Source: Chitinophagaceae bacterium (lineage in GTDB: Bacteria > Bacteroidota > Bacteroidia > Chitinophagales > Chitinophagaceae). Taken from it: DNA of 64,000 nt. Every line of letters starts with the position of its first letter. Positions within the stretch are counted from its first letter, which is position 1. This document shows positions 17,357 through 26,459 of the stretch, piece by piece. The stretch spans positions 1,054,001 through 1,118,000 of the forward strand of contig JADKKA010000022.1 in assembly GCA_016720745.1 (NCBI GenBank). The letters are read 5' to 3'. The notes beneath the pieces are model-generated. The model worked only from the letters and a program-made list of their open reading frames with translations, ran no database searches and was not told the origin of the DNA. Made by a program: the position numbers and the translations under genes.

Positions 17357-17371
17357 CCATTTAAAATAAGT

Positions 17372-19015
17372 TTAATCCTGCTTTTTGGCCAGTTTACTGT
17401 TCCAGAAACTATAGAGGAAATAAATAACAAGGCCAATGACCAGCCAGATCATGAATCGCATCCAGACTTTATGCGTTTCCTGAGCCATGAGGTATAAACA
17501 ACTGATCATACCAAGGGTTGGTAAAAGGGAAAGTTTTCTTGTCAAAGACAATACGGCCATCACCACTGAAATCACCCAGAACACTACCATTGGCCAGGTA
17601 TCTTTTGTCCAGATATCTTCTGTAAAATGACTGGGCACGTTCACCTGAATCAGCACAATGCCTGCAATCAGTAAAAGTGGATACAGGAACTGCGCGTTGA
17701 CATAAGGCACTTTGAATTTGCTTTCGGGCTTGTCTTTTCTTTGCTGCAATACCAGAACACCACCACAAACCAGTACAAAGGCAAAGAGTGTACCGATACT
17801 GGTTAGCGAGAGTACTTCCCCGAGATTCAGGAATAAGGCAGGTATGGCCACCACAAAGCCTGTCAGGATTGTAGAAAAAGATGGGGTTCCGTACTTCGGA
17901 TGAATCCTTGAAAATATCTTAGGCAATAAACCATCCCTGCTCATACTCATCCAGATCCTGGGCTGGCCCATTTGAAATACCAGTAATACACTGGCGGTAG
18001 CAATAATGGCGCTTACGGCAACAATGCCTGACACAAATTTCAAACCGCGGGCATCAAATACCATGGCCAGCGGATCACCTACGTTGAGGGTATCATACTT
18101 AACCATCCCGGTCAAAACAAGGGCCAGTAATACATAAACAATCGTACAAATAATCAGGGAATTGATCATGCCTTTGGGCAGATCACGTTGCGGGTCTTTA
18201 CATTCTTCAGCAGTAGTGGAAATAGCATCAAATCCAATATAGGCAAAGAATACAGCCGACACCCCTTTCATGATTCCCCCGAAGCCATTGGGTGTAAAGG
18301 GCGACCAGTTATCCGGATTAATATAAAATGCACCCAATACGATGACCAGGAAGATCACGGCCAGTTTAAGGATTACCATGATATTACTGGCGGAACGGGA
18401 TTCTTTGATGCCGACAAAAACGATATAAGTAATCAGGGCAACAATCATCAGGGCGGGTATATCCATGATCAGTCTGAATCCTGAAATCTGTGGTGCATTG
18501 GTCCAGGCAGAAATGGCTTCTGCTGTAGCACCCGCCTTAGCCGTCATATAATCCATGGTCATCCAGTCGGGGATATGCATCCCGGCCTGATCCATGATCC
18601 TTGTAAAATAATCACTCCAGGAAATGGCTACAGCGATATTACCAATGGCATATTCCATTAATAAATCCCAGCCAATGATCCAGGCGAAGATTTCACCAAA
18701 TGCAACGTAGGAATAGGTATATGCGCTACCTGAAACCGGTACAGTGGAAGCAAATTCTGCGTAGCAGAGGGCTGCAAATCCACAGGCCAGGGCCGTAAAA
18801 ATATATAAGAACACAACCCCGGGCCCACCATTTGACGCAGCGGAACCAATACCGCTGAATATCCCCGCTCCAATTACCGCGGCCACTCCAAAAAAGGTAA
18901 GATCCCGGACACCCAGTACTTTCTTAAGTCCGATTCCATGACCGTCGTGCAGGCCTGCTTCTGCTTCCTTTAAAATATGAGGAATTGATTTTTTCCTGAA
19001 TAACTGCTTAAGCAT
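17372..19015 (-). CDS. APC-family amino acid permease
   Basis: The protein is 547 residues with about 12-14 membrane helices. The first helix, GVAAVIGAGIFSGIGSAASNGGPG, carries the substrate-binding unwound GxG motif of the APC (amino acid-polyamine-organocation) superfamily. FFAYIGFDAISTTAEECKDPQRDLPKG is the conserved helix 6-loop of the CAT/YfnA-like group. It probably imports amino acids by proton symport; the specific substrate is not readable. The gene is followed by a terminator and preceded by the polyprenyl synthetase gene, with 59 bases between. Confidence 0.95.
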   Translation of the reverse strand: MLKQLFRKKSIPHILKEAEAGLHDGHGIGLKKVLGVRDLTFFGVAAVIGAGIFSGIGSAASNGGPGVVFLYIFTALACGFAALCYAEFASTVPVSGSAYTYSYVAFGEIFAWIIGWDLLMEYAIGNIAVAISWSDYFTRIMDQAGMHIPDWMTMDYMTAKAGATAEAISAWTNAPQISGFRLIMDIPALMIVALITYIVFVGIKESRSASNIMVILKLAVIFLVIVLGAFYINPDNWSPFTPNGFGGIMKGVSAVFFAYIGFDAISTTAEECKDPQRDLPKGMINSLIICTIVYVLLALVLTGMVKYDTLNVGDPLAMVFDARGLKFVSGIVAVSAIIATASVLLVFQMGQPRIWMSMSRDGLLPKIFSRIHPKYGTPSFSTILTGFVVAIPALFLNLGEVLSLTSIGTLFAFVLVCGGVLVLQQRKDKPESKFKVPYVNAQFLYPLLLIAGIVLIQVNVPSHFTEDIWTKDTWPMVVFWVISVVMAVLSLTRKLSLLPTLGMISCLYLMAQETHKVWMRFMIWLVIGLVIYFLYSFWNSKLAKKQD

Positions 19016-19074
19016 GTTGGTTGGTTTTGATCAGTCAAAATAGGGAAAAAAACCAATATTCACTGACCACCTGC

Positions 19075-20040
19075 TTAAAAGTCCCTTTTAACGAGGAAAT
19101 GGGCCAGTTCTTCCAGCGGTTCCTTACGCTTAGTGAGGACGGCAATATCTTCCAGGTGACGGAAGGCCTCATCCAGGTATTTATTCTTGAGTTCCAGCGC
19201 CCAGTCATCTACTTTGCAATCCCGGAAAATCTGTAACACTTTGTCAACCTTATCGGGTTCATTGGTAGCCAATTGCCGGTCCAGTTCTTTTTTGAGGTTT
19301 CCGGTGGCAGTTTCCAGTGCATGGATCAGCAGGAATGTTTTTTTATTCGACAGGATATCTCCTCCCACCTGTTTGCCAAATTTATCCGGGTCACCAAATG
19401 CATCCAGAAAATCATCCTGTATCTGGAAGGCAATACCCAGCTTCCTGCCAAAATCATAGAGCAGGTGCTGGTTTCTTTCGCCAGCCCCGCCCAGGATGGC
19501 GCCGGTTTGCAGACTGGCTGCGAGGGCTACGGAGGTCTTTAACTCGATCATACGGATATAGGCTTCCTGACTCACGGTCTCCATCTTTTCAAAGTCCATG
19601 TCCATTTGCTGGCCTTCACAGACTTCTTTTGCAGTTTTATTAAACAGCGTCAGGATGGGACGAAGAAAAGGAATGGCAATTTTATTGAGTTCTTCATATG
19701 CTGTTACGAGCATCACATCACCGGCCAGGATCGCAGTATTCTCCCCGTACTTGTAATGTACCGTTTCTTTACCGCGACGAAGAGGGGCTTTGTCCATGAT
19801 ATCATCATGGATCAGGGTGAAATTATGAAAGAGTTCAATGGCCGTACCCACATGCCAGGCATCATCACTGATATCTTCAAATAATTCGTTTCCCATCAGG
19901 CAGAGTACCGGGCGGATTCTTTTTCCCCCAATGGTCAGAAAATACTCATTGGGCTCATAGAGTGTGGCCGGCTCTTCCGGGAAGTGACGAATATTGAAAT
20001 ACCGGGAAAATTGCTCCAGCAGTTGTTCGAATGATTGCAT
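19075..20040 (-). CDS. trans-isoprenyl diphosphate synthase
   Basis: The start is chosen at 20040 (MQSFEQLLEQF); the longer frame to 20118 would add 26 residues without family character. The 321-residue protein has both aspartate motifs of all-trans prenyl synthases: FARM, LIHDDIMDKAPLRRG, and SARM, FQIQDDFLDAFGD. It also has the substrate-binding GGKRIRP. It condenses isopentenyl diphosphate with allylic diphosphates for quinone side chains or carrier lipids. Chain length cannot be fixed from the motifs alone, so no gene symbol is given. Confidence 0.95.
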   Translation of the reverse strand: MQSFEQLLEQFSRYFNIRHFPEEPATLYEPNEYFLTIGGKRIRPVLCLMGNELFEDISDDAWHVGTAIELFHNFTLIHDDIMDKAPLRRGKETVHYKYGENTAILAGDVMLVTAYEELNKIAIPFLRPILTLFNKTAKEVCEGQQMDMDFEKMETVSQEAYIRMIELKTSVALAASLQTGAILGGAGERNQHLLYDFGRKLGIAFQIQDDFLDAFGDPDKFGKQVGGDILSNKKTFLLIHALETATGNLKKELDRQLATNEPDKVDKVLQIFRDCKVDDWALELKNKYLDEAFRHLEDIAVLTKRKEPLEELAHFLVKRDF

Positions 20041-20186
20041 ATTAATAGTTGCAGCAAAACCGGACAGGCCGGCAGCTTTTGCGGGTAAATATACTTCACC
20101 CGCAGAATAAACAGCCAATTTATACTAGCCCAGTTTCCGGTTTCCTTTAAAATTGATAAACCACTGGAAACTGCATTCAGGCTGTT

Positions 20187-22202
20187 TTATTTCTTTTTCT
20201 TTCCCTTCCCCGCTGCCGTATTCCCGGCCACAAAATCACCGGCTACCACCCACTCATAATCCAGTTGCCGCTTGGTCAGGTTGGCCGCCACTACTTTGAT
20301 CCAGACCTTATCTCCCATCCTGAATTTTTTGCCACTTCTCCTACCAATGAGACAGTAATCTGCTTCATCATGCCTGAATTCATCGTATTCGAGCAGGCTG
20401 TTCAAGCTAACCAGTCCTTCACATTTATGTTCTACTGTTTCTACCCAAAAGCCAAATGAAGCTACTCCGCTGATCACTCCTTCAAACTCCTCTCCGAGAT
20501 AATTACGCATATAGAGTACCTGCATATATTTATTGCCGGATCTTTCTGCATTCATTGCTGCCCGCTCTCTTTCACTGGTGTGCTTGCATTTTTCCTCCAG
20601 TTTTTTATCCGGCTTGATGTTTTCATTCAATACATCAAATAAAATCCGGTGTACCTGTACGTCGGGGTAACGACGGATGGGTGAGGTAAAATGGCAATAA
20701 TGTTCAAATCCCAAACCATAGTGTCCGATATTTTCGGCCGTATACTTGGCCTTGGCCATTGTGCGGATACCCAGTTGTTCCAGTACATGTTGTTCCGGGC
20801 GGCCATGCACATCCTTCAATAACTGGTTAAAGGATTTGGCGATATTTTCCGGAGAACTTGTGTCAAAAGTATGACCAAACTTCTTGGCAAAAGCTACAAA
20901 AGGGAGCAGCTTCTCTTCATCGGGATTATCATGTATCCGGTAAGGGAATGGCAGGGGTTTGTGATTGATCTTGATTTTGGAAACATGTTCTGCCACAGTC
21001 CGGTTGGCCAGCAGCATCAGTTCTTCGATCAGCTGATGGGCTTCTTTACTTTCCTTGATCATGATCCCTATCGGGTCACCCTTTTCATTCAATTTAAACC
21101 TAACCTCCTGTGAAGAAAAGTTAATGGCCCCATGGTTGAATCTTTTCTTCCGCAGTTTTTGTGAAATATCATTGAGGGTGAGCACTTCTTCTGCATATAA
21201 TCCGGATTTTTCTTCAATGATTGCCTGTACTTCTTCATAGGTAAACCGATGGTCAGAATGAATCACGGTTTTGCCCAGCCAGTATTCTTTGACCTCTGCT
21301 TTTGCGTTGATATGAAAAATGGCCGAGAAGGTGAGCTTATCTTCTTTGGGCCTCAGGGAACAAAGAAAATTGGAAATATGCTCAGGCAGCATGGGATTGA
21401 CCCTGTCTGGCAGGTACACGGATGTAGCCCGCTGGTAAGCTTCTTTATCCAGATCCGTATCCGGTTCCAGGTAATGACTTACATCGGCAATATGTACACC
21501 GATTTCAAAATGCCCGTTTTTTAATTTCCGGATAGATATAGCATCATCAAAATCCTTTGCATCTACCGGGTCAATAGTGATGGTGAGAATATCCCGGATA
21601 TCTTTTCTTTTTTTGATCTCTGCTGCTGGTATAATATCTGGTATACGGGCGGCTACTTCCAGTGCTTCTTCTGTAAAGCTAAGTGGGAATCCCTCTTCCA
21701 GCAGAATGCCTTTCAGCGCCGCTTCATTTCCGCCTTCATCGGCCAGAATACTCAGTACTTCACCCATGGGACGTTTATCGCCCCCTTCCCACTGCATCAG
21801 TTTTACCACTACCCTGTCATCGTCTTTGGCTCCATTGATTTTTTCAAGAGGGATATAAATATCCGGCATGGGTTTATCCATTTCTGCAATAAAGAAGGCA
21901 AAGCCTTTATTCATCTGCAGTTTGCCAATGAACTCTGTTCTTTTCCGTTCCAGTACTTCCCGGATAACTCCCAGCATTCTTCTGCCACCACTTTTCATTT
22001 CACGGATGGCGACCATAACTTTATCGCCATGCAGGGCTGTATTAAAATCACCCGGTCGGATCAGGATATCTGTTTCCAGTCCTTCCACGGTTACAAACCC
22101 CGTTCCTGAACGGGTAATATCCAGCACACCGCGAAGAAGTTTTCCTCCGCCTGTGCTGCCTTTTTCTCTGTTCTTTTGTTTTTTAGAATTTTTTCTTCCC
22201 AT
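20187..22202 (-). CDS. rnr: ribonuclease R
   Basis: The start is at ATG 22202 (MGRKNSKKQKNREKG), eight bases after the lpxK stop; the longer frame would overlap lpxK. The 671-residue protein shows cold-shock domains (about 35-180), the RNB catalytic core (TIDPVDAKDFDDAISI, with the metal-binding aspartates), the QLGIRTMAKAKYT region, and a C-terminal S1 domain ending in a Lys-rich tail (GKGKKKK). RNase R is a processive 3'-5' exoribonuclease that degrades structured RNA and works in RNA quality control. It is last in the DUF3822-rsmD-lpxK-rnr run. Confidence 0.96.
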   Translation of the reverse strand: MGRKNSKKQKNREKGSTGGGKLLRGVLDITRSGTGFVTVEGLETDILIRPGDFNTALHGDKVMVAIREMKSGGRRMLGVIREVLERKRTEFIGKLQMNKGFAFFIAEMDKPMPDIYIPLEKINGAKDDDRVVVKLMQWEGGDKRPMGEVLSILADEGGNEAALKGILLEEGFPLSFTEEALEVAARIPDIIPAAEIKKRKDIRDILTITIDPVDAKDFDDAISIRKLKNGHFEIGVHIADVSHYLEPDTDLDKEAYQRATSVYLPDRVNPMLPEHISNFLCSLRPKEDKLTFSAIFHINAKAEVKEYWLGKTVIHSDHRFTYEEVQAIIEEKSGLYAEEVLTLNDISQKLRKKRFNHGAINFSSQEVRFKLNEKGDPIGIMIKESKEAHQLIEELMLLANRTVAEHVSKIKINHKPLPFPYRIHDNPDEEKLLPFVAFAKKFGHTFDTSSPENIAKSFNQLLKDVHGRPEQHVLEQLGIRTMAKAKYTAENIGHYGLGFEHYCHFTSPIRRYPDVQVHRILFDVLNENIKPDKKLEEKCKHTSERERAAMNAERSGNKYMQVLYMRNYLGEEFEGVISGVASFGFWVETVEHKCEGLVSLNSLLEYDEFRHDEADYCLIGRRSGKKFRMGDKVWIKVVAANLTKRQLDYEWVVAGDFVAGNTAAGKGKKKK

Positions 22203-22209
22203 CTTTTTC

Positions 22210-23283
22210 TTACGCTCCCTGTTTAAATTGTTGAATAAATTGAAGTACGGTCTTTTCAAAAACTGCCGCTTCATTAAAGAGGAATTTATGCCTGACCGGT
22301 AATATATATAAAGGGATACCGCTGGCTTCCTGTCTGAATTTGTCTAAACGCACTGCGTCTTTTTCTGTTGTGAGTATAATTTTATCTTTTGTTTTTATTT
22401 CTCCGAATTTCCGGATGATTTCTTTCCAGTCATCAATGGTAAAAATATGATGATCCGGAAACTGCAGCATCTGGTAGGTTTTATGTTTTTCTTCCAGCAT
22501 CATTTTTAAAGGACGTGGATTGGCGATTCCTGTAACCAGTAAAACATCTGTTTCTGATTGCAGCGGTGCCGTTTCCCGGGTTGTAAAATGATAAGGGTCC
22601 CCGTATTCAAACCCGGTAAAAAAAATCAACTGTCCATCCACCGGCCGGATCTCTTTTATTATTTTTTCTTTTTCAATTTCGCTGATCCCGTTTTTACATT
22701 TGGTTACAATAATAATCTGTGCCCGTTTATAACTGCTTTTCAAATCTCTCAGATCACCGGTTGGCAGGTAAAAATCCCGGGTGAAAAGATTACTGTACTC
22801 AGTGAGCAGGATATTAAGACCTGCTTTCACGGCCCGGTGCTGAAATGCATCATCCAGGATGATCAGTTCAGTTTGTGGCCGGTCGTGTAATAACTGAGGT
22901 ATCGCTACCATTCTTTCTTCTCCCACGGCTACCGGCAGGTCGGGAAATTTTTGATGAAACTGCATGGGTTCATCCCCGATTTCAAGTGCCGTTGTATCCG
23001 GACCAGCCAGGGCATAGCCCTTTGTTTTTCTTTTATAGCCCCTGCTCAGCGTGGCAATATGGTACTGCTGTTCCAGCATACGGATCAGGTATTCCACCAT
23101 CGGTGATTTACCCGTGCCTCCTACAGAAAGATTGCCCACACAAATCAGCGGGAGGCCGAAACTGGAAGATTTCAGTATCTGTTTATCGTATAAATAATTC
23201 CGGACAGCAATTCCCAGCCAGTAGAGTAATGAAAACGGGAAGAGCAGGATGCGAAAAGATTTCAGGAAAAGGCTGGAAAACAT
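22210..23283 (-). CDS. lpxK: tetraacyldisaccharide 4'-kinase
   Basis: The 357-residue protein has an N-terminal membrane anchor (FRILLFPFSLLYWLGIAVRN), a Walker A motif, GNLSVGGTGKSPMVEYLI, and LSRGYKRKT. DDAFQHR carries the conserved LpxK Asp-Asp and His. It phosphorylates the 4' position of the lipid A precursor disaccharide at the inner membrane, an essential step of LPS or lipo-oligosaccharide synthesis. The start is 46 bases after rsmD; rnr follows after seven bases. Confidence 0.96.
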   Translation of the reverse strand: MFSSLFLKSFRILLFPFSLLYWLGIAVRNYLYDKQILKSSSFGLPLICVGNLSVGGTGKSPMVEYLIRMLEQQYHIATLSRGYKRKTKGYALAGPDTTALEIGDEPMQFHQKFPDLPVAVGEERMVAIPQLLHDRPQTELIILDDAFQHRAVKAGLNILLTEYSNLFTRDFYLPTGDLRDLKSSYKRAQIIIVTKCKNGISEIEKEKIIKEIRPVDGQLIFFTGFEYGDPYHFTTRETAPLQSETDVLLVTGIANPRPLKMMLEEKHKTYQMLQFPDHHIFTIDDWKEIIRKFGEIKTKDKIILTTEKDAVRLDKFRQEASGIPLYILPVRHKFLFNEAAVFEKTVLQFIQQFKQGA

Positions 23284-23329
23284 AAAGGTCTCAAAGCTGA
23301 AGAATGAGCAAAGTTACGCTAAAAAGCGC

Positions 23330-23875
23330 TTAGTCTCTGTTTTCTTCAAAAATGGAAAATACCGTCGTTCCGTAATTCCGCTCAGACCGGAAAAATGGAA
23401 ATTGTTTGTAATCGTTCCTGGGAGTATGTTCCAGCACAAACCAGCCTTTGTTTTCAAGTAGTTTTTTCTCGGCAATCAGGCGGGGCAGGTCATCAATATT
23501 GGTTAAAGCATAAGGCGGGCCGGCGAAAATAAAATCAAAGCGGCTGCTGCAGGTCTGTATGAATTTAAATACATCGGACCGGATGAGTTTGAGGTTTTCA
23601 ATATTGAATTCTTTTGCTGTTTTTTTGATGAATTCAAACATTGTCTGGTCTTTCTCCACTACCGTAAGGTCTGTTACTCCCCGCGAAGCCAGCTCATAAC
23701 TGATACTACCGGTACCTCCGAAAAGATCGAGGGTTTTGATCGCTTCGAAGTCCAGGTTATTCTGCAGGATATTGAACAATCCTTCTTTGGCAATATCTGT
23801 CGTGGGCCTTGTATAAGGCATATGTGTCGGCGGATGAAAGCGCCTGCCTCCCAGCTCACCACTTATGATACGCAT
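23330..23875 (-). CDS. rsmD: 16S rRNA (guanine966-N2)-methyltransferase
   Basis: The 181-residue protein begins with MRIISGELGGRRFHPP (the RsmD signature I.G..rGR). A SAM-binding motif, LDLFGGTGSISYELASRG, lies at about 49-66. The catalytic motif is FIFAGPPYALTN at 116-126, with Gly119 where most relatives have Asp (DPPF/DPPY). It methylates G966 of 16S rRNA in the small-subunit head. Its start overlaps the DUF3822 stop by 13 bases, a gene pairing common in Bacteroidota. Confidence 0.93.
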   Translation of the reverse strand: MRIISGELGGRRFHPPTHMPYTRPTTDIAKEGLFNILQNNLDFEAIKTLDLFGGTGSISYELASRGVTDLTVVEKDQTMFEFIKKTAKEFNIENLKLIRSDVFKFIQTCSSRFDFIFAGPPYALTNIDDLPRLIAEKKLLENKGWFVLEHTPRNDYKQFPFFRSERNYGTTVFSIFEENRD

Positions 23876-24663
23876 TGGTTGATATCATTGAGTGAGGTAA
23901 AAAAATGGGCCGGATAGTCTGTTCCCGCATGCTTCCAGGAAGGTTCTCTGAATCGGATTTGCAGAAAGTATTGGTACAACTCTTTATACAAAGAAGAATC
24001 CCTGTCGATCAGCCCGGATATTTCCAATTGAACTTCTTCCTGCGACAATTCAAATTGCCGGCAAATTCGCAGCAGGTAGTAAATGATATCATCCGGTACC
24101 TGGTACTCACTGCTATGCGATAACAGGAGTTTACCATCCCGGGCAGCCCATAGGGCAAAATCGGCATGTCGGATATCCAGCTGAATGGTACCTCCTGAGC
24201 GGGCAGCGTCCAGTTGTTTTAAACCGGCTGAAAACTGATTCCGGAATTCGATGGAAGGAAATCTTGCATTGAGCACACTATGCAGTTCTGCAGGTACCGG
24301 ATAAATATTATACAATTGCCATTCAGGAAGCTGTTCCGTGATCAGTAACATCCCTGCTTGTTTCCAGTGACCGGCTTCATCCTGGCGGTATCCGGCCATT
24401 GACAAAAGGGATTGTCCGGGGAAATCGTATCCGCATTTGACTTTGTAAAACGGCAGGCCGGCCATCCCCTCCTGTTCCAGTATTTCACGCACCTGTTCCG
24501 CAGTTAATCCTTCTTCTTCATAATAATAAACGAGTTGATGCAATTGACTGGTAGCCTGGTCAGCAATCGCTGCTGCAAAATGTCTTTCTCCTGCACGCAT
24601 CAGTAAGACGGGCTGGATCAATCCTGCCAAATTCACTGGTTCTATCTGGAAAACTCTTTTCAA
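23863..24663 (-). CDS. DUF3822 family protein, TTG start
   Basis: The 266-residue protein begins at TTG 24663 (KRVFQIEPVNLAGLIQPVLLMRAG). It has the overall layout of DUF3822: an ASKHA/actin-like-fold relative in Bacteroidota, encoded immediately upstream of rsmD. Recognisable segments are GYDFPGQSLLSMAGYRQD and QLDAARSGGTIQLDIRHADF. The biochemical role is unknown. The 13-base overlap with rsmD suggests translational coupling. Confidence 0.85.
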   Translation of the reverse strand: MKRVFQIEPVNLAGLIQPVLLMRAGERHFAAAIADQATSQLHQLVYYYEEEGLTAEQVREILEQEGMAGLPFYKVKCGYDFPGQSLLSMAGYRQDEAGHWKQAGMLLITEQLPEWQLYNIYPVPAELHSVLNARFPSIEFRNQFSAGLKQLDAARSGGTIQLDIRHADFALWAARDGKLLLSHSSEYQVPDDIIYYLLRICRQFELSQEEVQLEISGLIDRDSSLYKELYQYFLQIRFREPSWKHAGTDYPAHFFTSLNDINQCVS

Positions 24664-24742
24664 TTTTTATCAATTGCTGCAATAATAGACAAATTTTAAT
24701 TATCGTAGGTTTGCCGGCGCTGAATACATTCAGATCAAAAAA

Positions 24743-26101
24743 ATGGGGGCAAACTCAACCATACCAGACCTGCGTTTAAAAACCAGTAACCGGCAAATAC
24801 TCCGGATTGCTTTGCCGATCAGCCTGGCCCTGCTCGTGCCCCAGATCAATTTTGTAATCAATAATGTATTTGTCAGCGGACTGGGAGAAACAGAATTAGG
24901 AACGGCCGGAATCACCGGTGTTTTTTACCTGGTTTTTGCGTTAGCCGGCAATGGCCTGAACAGCGGGCTACAGGGTTTACTGGCCAGAAGGGCGGGTGAA
25001 AATAAACCAGAGGAGATCGGACGATTATTTATTCAGGGATTATGGATTGCCGGTTTTTTTTCAGCTGCGGCCATTTTCATTACCTATGCCCTGGGTCCCT
25101 GGATTCTTTACAATAGCATTCACTCAGAACAGGTGTACCGGGAAGCCATCGGTTTTTTAAAGATCCGTGTATGGGGCGTTCCCTTTCTGTATTTTTTTCA
25201 AATGTGCAATGCCCTGCTGGTCGGTACGAATAACAGCCGATACATGAAATTGGGTTTTGGCGTGCAGGCTACCGTGAATGTAGTACTGGACTATTGCCTG
25301 ATCTATGGTCATTGGGGTTTACCGGCATTGGGATTTAACGGGGCTGCGGTCGCATCCATTCTGGCAGAAATGGTTGGATTGCTGGTCGTGCTGCTGATTA
25401 TTTTTTATAAGCAATTCGGCCATCAGTTTTCACTTTTTCGTCATACCCGTTTTAATCCTTCAATATCCGGAATGATCTTCCGGCAATCCTCCCCACTGGT
25501 TGCCCAGTATCTGTTGAGTATAATGGCCTGGGTAATGTTTTACATTTTTATAGAACACAAGGGAAAAAGACCATTGGCCATCAGTAATGCCATGCGAAAC
25601 ATCTTTGGAATATTCGGCATTTTCGCCTGGGCATTTGCCAGTACTTCCAATGCTATGGTGAGTAATATTATCGGACAGGGTAAAAAAGAAAAAGTATTGC
25701 AGTTGATTCGGAAAATTGCCCGCCTCAGCTTTGGTTTTACGGTGGTGCTGTGTTTGTTGGTTAACCTGTTTCCGGATCTCTTTCTAAGTTTATATGGCCG
25801 GGACCAGTCATTCACCACTGAAGCCATTCCTGTGATCCGGATTGTTTCTGTGGGTGTACTCTTTATGTCACTTGCTACTGTTTGGCTGAATGGGGTCACC
25901 GGCACAGCGAACACAAGGGTGAACCTGATGATTGAATTGGTTTGTATCTTCCTTTATATCTTATATATCTACCTGGTATTAAAAGTCTGGAAGCTATCAC
26001 TGACCTGGGCCTGGGCATCAGAATTAGTATACTGGTCCAGCTTATTGCTTTTATCCTTTCTATACCTTAGGAGCGGGCACTGGAAAAAGAAGAACATCTA
26101 A
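24743..26101 (+). CDS. MATE family efflux transporter
   Basis: The 452-residue protein has 12 predicted membrane helices in two homologous halves. The first half has LALLVPQINFVINNVFVSGLG and ANGLNSGLQGLLARRAGE-like motifs; the second starts near PLVAQYLLSIMAWVMFYIFIE. MATE proteins export cationic drugs or metabolites using Na+ or H+ gradients. It is divergent from DUF3822 (79 bases between starts) and tail-to-tail with folB, where the stops overlap by four bases (26098-26101). Confidence 0.94.
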   Translation: MGANSTIPDLRLKTSNRQILRIALPISLALLVPQINFVINNVFVSGLGETELGTAGITGVFYLVFALAGNGLNSGLQGLLARRAGENKPEEIGRLFIQGLWIAGFFSAAAIFITYALGPWILYNSIHSEQVYREAIGFLKIRVWGVPFLYFFQMCNALLVGTNNSRYMKLGFGVQATVNVVLDYCLIYGHWGLPALGFNGAAVASILAEMVGLLVVLLIIFYKQFGHQFSLFRHTRFNPSISGMIFRQSSPLVAQYLLSIMAWVMFYIFIEHKGKRPLAISNAMRNIFGIFGIFAWAFASTSNAMVSNIIGQGKKEKVLQLIRKIARLSFGFTVVLCLLVNLFPDLFLSLYGRDQSFTTEAIPVIRIVSVGVLFMSLATVWLNGVTGTANTRVNLMIELVCIFLYILYIYLVLKVWKLSLTWAWASELVYWSSLLLLSFLYLRSGHWKKKNI

Positions 26102-26451
26102 TATTCTTTTTCATAGCTCACTCCTACCGTGCCTTTAAATCCGCTGATGGGGGGATGGAGTTTATCTACAGTCATCCGGATTTTTTTTACAATGGGGTAC
26201 TCTTTTTTAATGGTGGCGGCGATCTGGATCACCAGGGTTTCGAGCAGGTCAACGGGTGTATTGAATTCCAGTTTCAGTAACTCAAACAGTTCAGCATAAT
26301 TGATCGTATGATGAATGGATTCAATTCCTTCCTCTCCCTCATCGTAGGTCACAAAGAGGCTGATTTCAAATTCGTTTCCTGTTTTTCTTTCTTCAGGATA
26401 CAAACCGTGGTAGGCAAATAACCTGACCTGTTTCAGTTCAACGGTAATCAT
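26098..26451 (-). CDS. folB: dihydroneopterin aldolase
   Basis: The start is at 26451 (MITVELKQVRLFAYHGLYPEER), which gives the usual 117-residue length; the frame to 26514 would run into trxB. Family landmarks are AYHGLYPEERKTGNEFEI, the central INYAELFELL and the C-terminal KLHPPISGFKGTVGVSYEK with the Lys expected in catalysis. It converts dihydroneopterin to 6-hydroxymethyl-dihydropterin in folate synthesis. It follows trxB by eight bases. Confidence 0.94.
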   Translation of the reverse strand: MITVELKQVRLFAYHGLYPEERKTGNEFEISLFVTYDEGEEGIESIHHTINYAELFELLKLEFNTPVDLLETLVIQIAATIKKEYPIVKKIRMTVDKLHPPISGFKGTVGVSYEKEY

Positions 26452-26459
26452 CTGGCTGA

